NCBI GenBank assembly: GCA_022712845.1 | Contig: JAFLJV010000189.1 | Location: 1 to 5,794, forward strand | DNA: 5,794 bases | DNA from: Sulfurimonas sp. | GTDB lineage: Bacteria; Campylobacterota; Campylobacteria; Campylobacterales; Sulfurimonadaceae | Direction of reading: 5' to 3' | Shown: in pieces, positions 1-5,794 of the stretch | How the letters are laid out: every line of letters begins with the position of its first letter | Numbering within the stretch: position 1 is the first letter of the stretch | Program-made: the position numbers and the translations under genes | Notes under the pieces: model-generated | The model's database searches: none | Seen by the model: only the letters and a program-made list of their open reading frames with translations | Told to the model about the DNA's origin: nothing

Positions 1-1455
1 CTAAATAAAGCTCAAGAAGTACTTGAAAAACAGAGAGTTGCAGTTGCTTTAGCAATAGCTTTAGGGAAGGTTACAAAGAAGACGAGAGATGAAATATACA
101 CTTCACACGTACTATTTAACAACTATATAAATACAACTAAGACAAATAGTCAGTATTTTGATCATTATACAATTGATGATTTCTTTGAAGTTGGCTGTGT
201 AAAGAAGAGTATAAATATTAAGCATAAAGTAATGGAATCATCTTTTGACAATATTTTCGTTACTCCAATAGAGTGGGTTGACATATCAACTTGTGCAGCG
301 GACACTTTACAAGAGTATATAAACAAAGAATTGAAAAATATAGATAAGATTGTAACTGCAGCTGAGAAAGAAGCAAGAAATAAGTGTCTTAGAAATCTAG
401 TATCTTGGTTCTTGTATATTTCTGTATTGACGGCATTTGTTATTATCATATACAAACATTCAAGAGAGTTAGAAAAAAAACAAATTTCACTTCAACATTA
501 TAAAGAAGCAATTGACTTTAGTGCTATTGTATCAAAATCAGATGTTAAAGGTAGAATTACCTATGCAAATGATTCTTTTTGTAAAGTATCAGGATATGCA
601 CGAGAAGAGTTAGTTGGATCTTCTCACAATATCATCCGTCATCAAGATATGCCAAAAAAAGTTTTTAAAGAGATGTGGGAAACTATACAAGAGGGTAAAA
701 AATGGAAGGGAATTGTAAAGAATAAGACAAAGTCAGGTGAGCCTTACTGGGTAGAGGCTTTTATAGTTCCTGTGATTGACAATCAAAACAAACCTATAGA
801 GTATATAGCCATTAGGATTAATATAACAGAGTTAGTACTGCTAAATGAAGAGATAAATGATACCCAAAGAGAGATTATTAGCAGACTAGGACAAGCAGTT
901 GAGACAAGAAGCAAAGAGAGTGGTTATCACATTAGAAGAGTCTCTGAGTATTCAAGATTATTAGCCAAACTGGCAGGACTTAGTAAAGAAGATTGTGAGA
1001 CAGTTTTTGCAGCATCGAGCATGCATGATGTTGGTAAGATAGCTATACCTGATGAGATACTTTTAAAACCTGGACCACTTAACGATAATGAATGGAAGAT
1101 AATGAAAACACATACTGAAATAGGGTATAAAATATTAGAAAGCTCTGAGAGACCAATACTTAGATCTGCGGCTATTATAGCTTATGAACATCATGAACAT
1201 TACAATGGTAATGGGTATCCTAAAGGTAAAAGTGGTGAAGAGATATCAATATTTGGCAGAATTGTTGCTATTGTCGATGTATTTGATGCATTGGCGAGTG
1301 ATAGAGTATATAAAAAAGCGTGGCCTCATGAAAAAGTAGTGAAATTCTTAGAAGAAAATGCAGGTAAGCAGTTTGATCCCGAACTCATAAAACTGTTTTT
1401 GGATAATATAGAAGAGTTTTTAAAGATTAAAAATAGATTTCAAGATAGGTTTTAA
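1..1455 (+). CDS. Membrane sensor c-di-GMP phosphodiesterase: NIT-like, Aer-type PAS and HD-GYP domains (5' partial)
   Basis: The frame is open from base 1, so 484 codons of a longer gene are visible (numbered here from the window edge). Residues 1 to about 118 resemble the later part of a NIT (nitrate/nitrite-sensing) helical domain, including the block around E91-W92 and the following DIST. One membrane helix spans about 132-151, so this domain should be periplasmic, with an earlier helix upstream of the window. A PAS domain follows (about 170-279) with strong likeness to Aer: N190, R213, H214, D216 and W235 match the Aer FAD-pocket positions in identity and spacing. The C-terminal HD-GYP domain (about 290-480) has E306, H310, H342-D343, K346, H371, H397-H398, G405-Y406-P407 and D426, the full metal-ligand set for hydrolysing c-di-GMP. 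The ATG at 232 is internal, not the start: it would cut through the NIT-like domain. The next gene starts one base after the stop, implying co-transcription. The domain calls are strong for PAS and HD-GYP and moderate for NIT; the ligand is inferred. Confidence 0.93.
   Translation, partial: LNKAQEVLEKQRVAVALAIALGKVTKKTRDEIYTSHVLFNNYINTTKTNSQYFDHYTIDDFFEVGCVKKSINIKHKVMESSFDNIFVTPIEWVDISTCAADTLQEYINKELKNIDKIVTAAEKEARNKCLRNLVSWFLYISVLTAFVIIIYKHSRELEKKQISLQHYKEAIDFSAIVSKSDVKGRITYANDSFCKVSGYAREELVGSSHNIIRHQDMPKKVFKEMWETIQEGKKWKGIVKNKTKSGEPYWVEAFIVPVIDNQNKPIEYIAIRINITELVLLNEEINDTQREIISRLGQAVETRSKESGYHIRRVSEYSRLLAKLAGLSKEDCETVFAASSMHDVGKIAIPDEILLKPGPLNDNEWKIMKTHTEIGYKILESSERPILRSAAIIAYEHHEHYNGNGYPKGKSGEEISIFGRIVAIVDVFDALASDRVYKKAWPHEKVVKFLEENAGKQFDPELIKLFLDNIEEFLKIKNRFQDRF
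1447..1449 (+). promoter_or_regulatory. Probable ribosome binding site for the CBS-GGDEF gene
   Basis: An AGG core lies seven bases before the ATG at 1457, inside the last codons of the HD-GYP gene. The spacing is good although the match is short. It supports the ATG at 1457 as the start and suggests translational coupling, since ribosomes finishing the upstream gene terminate one base before this start. Confidence 0.5.
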
Positions 1456-1456
1456 A

Positions 1457-2782
1457 ATGACTTTTTCTTATATAAAAGACTTGGCAACAACAGATATACA
1501 AACTATAGAATCATCATTAAGTATATCTGAAGCAATAGTATATTTTTTAAAGGGTGAACATCGTAATATAGTTGTTACACATGAGGCTAATTACCTATCA
1601 ATGACTATTCATGATGTTTTAGGTCTTATAAATGGCGAAGTAGATGTAACTTCTAGCATATATACTCTAAATTTAGCTACATTGCCCAAGATTGATAAAG
1701 ATACAAATATACTTGAAACACTTATATCTTTAGACTATGATGTTGAACATTTTGTAGCTATAAACAGTGATGGAACACTTTTTGGACTTGTAGCTCACTC
1801 AGATATCTTATCAAATATTGACCCAAATACAATGATGGATAATTGTCGTCTTGATGATATTATTAAAGGACAGGAAAGTTATCTTCGTGTAAATAAAAAT
1901 GATTTGACTAGTAATATCCTCCAAAATATAGAGCAAAATAAGTATAATTCAGCGATAGTGATAGACAATAAAAAACCTATAGGCATAATTACAACGAAAG
2001 ATATATTAAGACTGCTTCAATTATCAAGTGATTTAAGCAAAAAAATATCTGAATATATGACACAGCCCTTGGTAACCATTTACTATAAAAGTACAATTTC
2101 TGAGACGCTGAAGTTTATGAAAAACAAACATTTTAAACAGATTGTGACAGTAGAAGATGACGGCACTCTACATGGAATTATCACTCAAGAAAAACTTATA
2201 TCAGTAGCATATGATAAATGGGTTTCTACTATGAAAGAGTACCAAGAAGAGGTAAATCTTATAAATACTATCAGTGAAAATAAAAAGCAAGAATCAGATA
2301 AGATAAAATCAACTGATAACCTAACTGGACTATACACACAGATAAAGTTTGTAGAACTTTATGCATTAGAATATCAAGTAATGCTGCACAGACATAACCA
2401 TATGTCGATTATGATGATAAATTTAGATTATTTTGAAAAGATCAATACTATGTTTGGACATAATATAGGTGATAAAGTTCTTCTACATATAAGTGATATT
2501 TTACTCTTTGAATTGCGTAACGTAGATATAACTTGTCGTTGGGATGCAGATGAATTTGTAGTATTGCTTCCTGGATCAATAGTAACACAAGCAGAAAAAA
2601 AAGCTGAGTATATAAAAGAAAAAATAGAAAATCATGAAAATGAAAATATACCAGGAGTCAGTGCAAGTTTTGGGGTTACAGAGATTGAAGAAGGTGAAAC
2701 TCTTGATGATGTGATTTATCGCTTAGAACAATCGATTTTAAAAGCAAAAAGTTTAGGAGGAAACTCAGTTATTATAATGTAA
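1457..2782 (+). CDS. Four-CBS protein with degenerate GGDEF domain, probable c-di-GMP receptor
   Basis: This 441-residue protein lacks evident membrane helices and should be cytoplasmic. It has four CBS-like segments forming two Bateman-type pairs: about 3-60, 66-122, 132-189 and 195-252. The third keeps the ribose-binding G-h-h-T-x-x-D pattern (G176 to D182), suggesting adenine-nucleotide binding. A charged, probably helical linker (253-285) leads to a GGDEF-fold domain (286-441), recognisable from DNLTGLY, FGHNIGD and the closing KAKSLGGN. The signature is DADEF (363-367) instead of GGDEF. Compared with PleD from memory, the first metal-binding Asp is N322, the phosphate-contact Lys is E327 and the late Arg is G435, whereas guanine-contact N330 and D339 remain. 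The RxxD inhibitory site (R354, D357) is intact, five residues before the signature. I infer a non-catalytic c-di-GMP receptor; automatic annotation would probably say diguanylate cyclase. It follows the HD-GYP gene after one base and ends directly against the convergent araC-type gene. Confidence 0.93.
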   Translation: MTFSYIKDLATTDIQTIESSLSISEAIVYFLKGEHRNIVVTHEANYLSMTIHDVLGLINGEVDVTSSIYTLNLATLPKIDKDTNILETLISLDYDVEHFVAINSDGTLFGLVAHSDILSNIDPNTMMDNCRLDDIIKGQESYLRVNKNDLTSNILQNIEQNKYNSAIVIDNKKPIGIITTKDILRLLQLSSDLSKKISEYMTQPLVTIYYKSTISETLKFMKNKHFKQIVTVEDDGTLHGIITQEKLISVAYDKWVSTMKEYQEEVNLINTISENKKQESDKIKSTDNLTGLYTQIKFVELYALEYQVMLHRHNHMSIMMINLDYFEKINTMFGHNIGDKVLLHISDILLFELRNVDITCRWDADEFVVLLPGSIVTQAEKKAEYIKEKIENHENENIPGVSASFGVTEIEEGETLDDVIYRLEQSILKAKSLGGNSVIIM

Positions 2783-3706
2783 TCAAATTCTTTTTAAAGT
2801 TTGGGATGGTGTCTCGTTAAATTGTTTTTTATATTCTTTGCCAAAATGACCAATATGAAAAAAGCCATTTTCTAAAGCAATATTTGTAATATTTATTGTT
2901 TTAGGATTAGAGTTTAATAGTATTTTTCGTACAAGATGAAGTCTATGAAGTTTGAGATAAGTATATGGTGATATACCTAAGACATTATTGAAAATCCTCT
3001 CAACGCTTCGCTCACTTTTTCCGATTAATTCCGATAACTGAGACATTTGTATAGGTTCATCTGCATGTTCATAAATAAATTGTTGTATTTTTTTTGCAAA
3101 CTCTTTTTGTAAACTTTTTTGAATTACTTCAACATTGTTAAATTGAGTTATTGTTGTAGCGTATAGCTGAGATAAATGCCTATATAGCATCTTTATATCA
3201 ATCTTTTTTGTTAATGAGCCATGAAAAACGTTTAGCATATTAAAAAGATAGTTAAGTTGATCTATAAATTTTTTTCTAGATAGTGGAGTTAGTTTTTTTC
3301 CAACTTCTTTCATATCTAAATCTGATACTCTCAAACTATACAAATGTTCCCGAGGTATTGAAAATGCACTCCATGTAGAGTTACTTGGTAGTTTATAAGT
3401 TAGTTCACTTCCTTCATCTAAGATAAGTAAATCGCCAGGAATATAAGAGTTGGAATTTGCTATTATAATATCAGGTGATTTTAAAATACTACCTATGAAT
3501 ATATGTGTATCTGAAAGCTTTCCTTCACCAAATAAAGAACGGTTAAATGTGCCTCTCTCTAAAGTTGAACTACCCATATCAAGACGAAATAGCTCTGCCT
3601 CAAAGTTTCCAGCTTCAATTTGTTTATGCTCAAAAGCAGAGCCCTTTATAGGTTCCCTAAGCTGTTTTGCATCAAATATAGAGATTGATGTCTTGTCTAT
3701 GTGCAT
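2783..3706 (-). CDS. AraC-family transcriptional regulator
   Basis: This 307-residue protein has a C-terminal AraC/XylS DNA-binding domain (about 203-305) with two helix-turn-helix units: one around 219-240, containing the SERSVERIF recognition-helix region, and one around 268-296, with GFFHIGHFGKEYKKQF followed by the family's closing P-S-x-T-L (300-304). The N-terminal part (about 10-125) looks like a beta-rich sensor domain. Its general pattern, and the GFFH-IGHF segment, resemble the EutR-like branch as I remember it, but there are no ethanolamine genes here, so I do not assign a ligand. The ATG directly follows the stop of the upstream radical SAM gene, so it is probably expressed from the purF transcript, perhaps with its own internal promoter. 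Its stop codon abuts the stop of the convergent GGDEF-like gene. The target genes are unknown. Confidence 0.93.
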   Translation of the reverse strand: MHIDKTSISIFDAKQLREPIKGSAFEHKQIEAGNFEAELFRLDMGSSTLERGTFNRSLFGEGKLSDTHIFIGSILKSPDIIIANSNSYIPGDLLILDEGSELTYKLPSNSTWSAFSIPREHLYSLRVSDLDMKEVGKKLTPLSRKKFIDQLNYLFNMLNVFHGSLTKKIDIKMLYRHLSQLYATTITQFNNVEVIQKSLQKEFAKKIQQFIYEHADEPIQMSQLSELIGKSERSVERIFNNVLGISPYTYLKLHRLHLVRKILLNSNPKTINITNIALENGFFHIGHFGKEYKKQFNETPSQTLKRI

Positions 3707-4666
3707 TTAATATTTAAGTCCTGATGGTTTTAGTGCTTTGTTTATATTTCTTACTTGTGTATTTTTATTTCTACACCATGATGGCGCAATAAGTGCATCA
3801 TCATCTAGTCCCGCTGTAACTCTTTGAACCGATACATTTTCTGGCTTCATTTCAATTGATTTTACTAATACATCAAGATAATCTTTTTCGCTTATTGGTG
3901 TGAATTTACCGCTAATAAACTCATTTGCAAGTGCTGTTCTCTTTACCACATATAATGGATGGTATTTTACAGAATCTATGCCCCAAGAGTATGCTTGAGA
4001 AGAGGTCTCTAACATCATAGCTTTATCTTCACCAGGAAGACCAAAGATTAGATGTCCACAAACATGTAAGCCAACTTCTTTAGATTTTAGTATCCATTTT
4101 TTTACATTATCACTATCATGTCCACGGTTGATTTTATCTAGTGTCTCATCATAAACAGATTGGATACCAAACTCTATCCAAATCTCTTTGTCTTTATTTA
4201 GTTGGGCTAGGTATTGTAAAGTCTCATCAGTAATAGAGTCACTTCGTGTACCAATACTTAGTCCAAGCACATTATCAAATGATAAGGCCTTTTCATAAAG
4301 AGCTTTTAGTGTCTCAAATGGTGCATAGGTATTTGTAAAAGATTGAAAATATACTAAAAATTTCTCAGCTCCATACTCTTTTTTTTGACGAGCTGATATG
4401 CTTGAGAATTGTTGTTCTAATTGTAGTAATTGTTTATCTAAGTAAGGGTTTTCTTTTGAGTCTAAGTTTAGGTGGAAACCTTTTAACTCTTGCGTCTCAC
4501 CAGTACTTGCTGAAAAAGAATCATTTTCACAAAAAGTACATCCACCTTTAGCAACAGTTCCATCAATATTTGGGCAAGTAAAGCCAGAGATGTTAATCCC
4601 AACTTTGTAAACTTTACAACCAAACTTATCTTTTAGGTAGTTACCAAAGGTAAAAATTTGCTGCAT
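3707..4666 (-). CDS. YhcC/TIGR01212-type radical SAM protein
   Basis: This 319-residue protein resembles Escherichia coli YhcC and its TIGR01212 relatives, which are radical SAM enzymes whose reaction I do not know to be established. Three cysteines, C31, C43 and C46, form C-x11-C-x2-C, an Elp3-like spacing for the SAM-binding [4Fe-4S] cluster, within GFTCPN and GGCTFC. Other family segments are YFQSFTNTYAP (106-116), LSIGTRSD (136-143), IEFGIQS (164-170), INRGHD (179-184), HLIFGLPGE (205-213) and KYHPLYVVK (234-242). Compared with E. coli YhcC as I recall it, there are about 25 extra residues between the cysteine loop and YFQSF. The start at 4666 gives the usual short lead-in (MQQIFTFGNY) and directly follows the purF stop; no good Shine-Dalgarno sequence precedes it, so translational coupling to purF is likely. 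The protein is cytoplasmic, with no signal peptide or membrane helix. Family assignment is firm, function unknown. Confidence 0.95.
   Translation of the reverse strand: MQQIFTFGNYLKDKFGCKVYKVGINISGFTCPNIDGTVAKGGCTFCENDSFSASTGETQELKGFHLNLDSKENPYLDKQLLQLEQQFSSISARQKKEYGAEKFLVYFQSFTNTYAPFETLKALYEKALSFDNVLGLSIGTRSDSITDETLQYLAQLNKDKEIWIEFGIQSVYDETLDKINRGHDSDNVKKWILKSKEVGLHVCGHLIFGLPGEDKAMMLETSSQAYSWGIDSVKYHPLYVVKRTALANEFISGKFTPISEKDYLDVLVKSIEMKPENVSVQRVTAGLDDDALIAPSWCRNKNTQVRNINKALKPSGLKY
3719..3722 (-). promoter_or_regulatory. Possible ribosome binding site for the AraC-type gene
   Basis: On the minus strand AGGA occurs twelve bases before the ATG at 3706, within the last codons of the radical SAM gene. 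The spacing is longer than ideal, so initiation may depend partly on ribosomes that have just terminated at the adjoining TAA. This is the only purine-rich candidate near this start. Confidence 0.35.
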
Positions 4667-5794
4667 TTATACTATGTATTTACCAGTAAAACAAGCAGTA
4701 CAGTAGTTGTCTTCTTTAGCGTTAACACTTCTTAGTAATGCTGCTTCATCTAAATAAGCTAATGAATCTGCACCAATAAAATCACAAATCTCTTGTGTGC
4801 TCATATTTGCAGCAATAAGATTTTCTTTATCCGGAGTGTCTACACCATAGTAACATGGATCAGTTGTAGGAGGAGAAGATACACGCATATGAACTTCAGC
4901 TGCTCCTGCTTCTTTTAACATTCTAACAATACGTTTAGATGTAGTTCCACGAACAATAGAATCATCAACAACTACAACTTTTTTACCTTTGATAATGTCA
5001 GTCATAGGTGAAAGTTTCATTTTAACTTTTAAATCACGAATAGCTTGAGTTGGTTCAATAAATGTACGACCAATGTAATGATTTCTCATAATACCCATCT
5101 CATAAGGTATACCACTTTCTTGTGCATATCCAATAGCAGCAGGCACCCCACCATCTGGAACAGGTACAACTAAGTCAGCTTCAACAGGTTGCATACGAGC
5201 TAGTTCTTTACCCATATTTTTTCTAGTTTGATAAACTGATTGACCAAATACAGATGAATCCGGACGAGCAAAATATACATATTCAAAAATACAATGTTTT
5301 GGAGTTGGCTCAAAAACTTTAATACTTTTAGGTTCTTTACCCATTTCAAACACAAGAAGTTCCCCAGGTTCAACATCACGTATAAAAGTAGCACCAACAA
5401 GGTCAAAAGCACATGTCTCAGAAGCTACTATATATCCACCATTTGGAAGTCTACCAAGGCTTAGTGGTCTAAAACCATAACGGTCACGCATAGCGAACAT
5501 TTTTGTTCTACTTAAAAATACTAAAGAAAATGCACCCTCTATTCTTTGAACCGCATCTATAATTCTATCAATAAGTTTATCTTGTTCACTTTTTGCGATA
5601 AGGTGGATAAGATTTTCTGTATCCATAAATGTTTGAAAAATCGCACCCTTTGCTATAAGAGCATTACGAACTTCTTCAGCATTTGTAAGGTTACCATTAT
5701 GAACAATAGCCATCTCACCTAAATCATATCTAGCAAATACCGGTTGTGCATCTAAGATAGAATCATCACCAGCAGTTGAATAACGAGTATGACC
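4667..5794 (-). CDS. purF: Amidophosphoribosyltransferase PurF (5' partial)
   Basis: PurF catalyses the first committed step of de novo purine synthesis, converting PRPP and glutamine into 5-phosphoribosylamine. The frame stays open to the window edge, giving 375 residues (numbered from the edge); the N terminus, including the catalytic cysteine, lies outside. The ATG at 5713 is internal (residue 28), because the upstream codons encode the conserved GHTRYSTAG segment (1-9). Glutaminase landmarks follow: HNGNL (32-36), DTE (58-60), RDRYGFRPL (103-111) and ASET (124-127). The phosphoribosyltransferase domain has the PRPP-binding loop VVVVDDSIVRGTT (273-285). C168, C314, C365 and C368 match the four cysteines that hold the [4Fe-4S] cluster in Bacillus subtilis PurF, the first two with identical spacing (146 residues), so this is the Fe-S class, unlike the E. 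coli enzyme. The protein stops at CFTGKYIV, shorter than Bacillus homologues. It is probably the first visible gene of a minus-strand operon, and its stop is fused to the next ATG. Confidence 0.97.
   Translation of the reverse strand, partial: GHTRYSTAGDDSILDAQPVFARYDLGEMAIVHNGNLTNAEEVRNALIAKGAIFQTFMDTENLIHLIAKSEQDKLIDRIIDAVQRIEGAFSLVFLSRTKMFAMRDRYGFRPLSLGRLPNGGYIVASETCAFDLVGATFIRDVEPGELLVFEMGKEPKSIKVFEPTPKHCIFEYVYFARPDSSVFGQSVYQTRKNMGKELARMQPVEADLVVPVPDGGVPAAIGYAQESGIPYEMGIMRNHYIGRTFIEPTQAIRDLKVKMKLSPMTDIIKGKKVVVVDDSIVRGTTSKRIVRMLKEAGAAEVHMRVSSPPTTDPCYYGVDTPDKENLIAANMSTQEICDFIGADSLAYLDEAALLRSVNAKEDNYCTACFTGKYIV

Noticed and set aside
165..455. Minus-strand open frame of 96 codons
   Set aside because: It lies opposite the sensor gene, has no recognisable domain, and its hydrophobic look comes from the complement of AT-rich codons.
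232..1455. ATG at 232 as the start of the HD-GYP sensor gene
   Set aside because: The same frame is open back to base 1 and encodes helical sequence that fits the NIT-like domain; starting at 232 would cut that domain and leave a lone membrane helix without its partner.
1457..2782. Annotation as an active diguanylate cyclase
   Set aside because: DADEF in place of GGDEF, N322 in place of the metal-binding Asp, plus E327 and G435 make catalysis unlikely; the fold is clear but the activity is not supported.
2784..2803. Weak inverted repeat at the convergent gene junction as a terminator
   Set aside because: The arms are short and AT-rich, pairing needs a bulge and a two-base loop, and there is no GC stem followed by a T run on either strand.
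3450..3710. Plus-strand open frame of 86 codons
   Set aside because: It lies opposite the AraC-type gene, matches no family I recognise and conflicts with a well-supported gene.
5200..5412. Minus-strand open frame of 70 codons
   Set aside because: It is a shifted frame inside purF; its Leu-rich composition is a frame artefact.
4667..5713. ATG at 5713 as the purF start
   Set aside because: The 27 upstream codons to the window edge encode the conserved PurF segment GHTRYSTAG, so this Met is internal and the gene is cut by the window.
1..5794. Defence system, mobile element, CRISPR array or RNA gene
   Set aside because: Almost every base is accounted for by five recognisable protein genes; I saw no direct-repeat arrays, transposase or integrase motifs, tRNA-like folds or rRNA segments.

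Overview
The window is AT-rich, gene-dense bacterial chromosome. The gene content suggests a motile or surface-active, respiratory member of the Campylobacterota, perhaps Sulfurimonas- or Arcobacter-like. The clues are heavy use of A/T-ending codons, an Aer-like PAS domain on a nitrate-sensor-like receptor, HD-GYP and CBS-GGDEF signalling proteins, and a purF followed by a YhcC-type radical SAM gene. This placement is inference from protein style only; there is no rRNA or other decisive marker.

Layout. Five protein genes fill almost every base, in two groups that converge at 2782/2783. On the plus strand are a membrane sensor with a NIT-like periplasmic domain, one visible membrane helix, an Aer-type PAS and an HD-GYP phosphodiesterase domain (1-1455, 5' end outside the window), and then, after one base, a protein with four CBS-like segments and a degenerate GGDEF domain (1457-2782). 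On the minus strand, read from right to left, are purF (5' end outside the window, ending at 4667), a YhcC/TIGR01212-type radical SAM protein (4666-3707) and an AraC-family regulator (3706-2783). In the minus-strand group each stop codon is followed directly by the next ATG. I found no RNA genes, mobile elements, CRISPR arrays, clear promoters or convincing terminators. No gene-free stretch exceeds one base.

How the genes may work together. The plus-strand pair looks like a cyclic di-GMP module. The first protein appears built to sense an external small ligand and an internal redox or oxygen cue (its PAS keeps the residues used by Aer to hold FAD) and to degrade c-di-GMP (its HD-GYP metal ligands are complete). 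The second has lost several catalytic GGDEF residues but keeps the RxxD inhibitory site, so it is better read as a c-di-GMP and adenine-nucleotide receptor than as a cyclase. An eraser beside a likely reader, without an active writer, is the most interesting feature here. The minus-strand genes combine de novo purine synthesis (PurF with all four Fe-S cysteines), an uncharacterised radical SAM enzyme and a regulator of unknown ligand. Their tight packing implies one transcript, but no shared pathway can be shown from the sequence.
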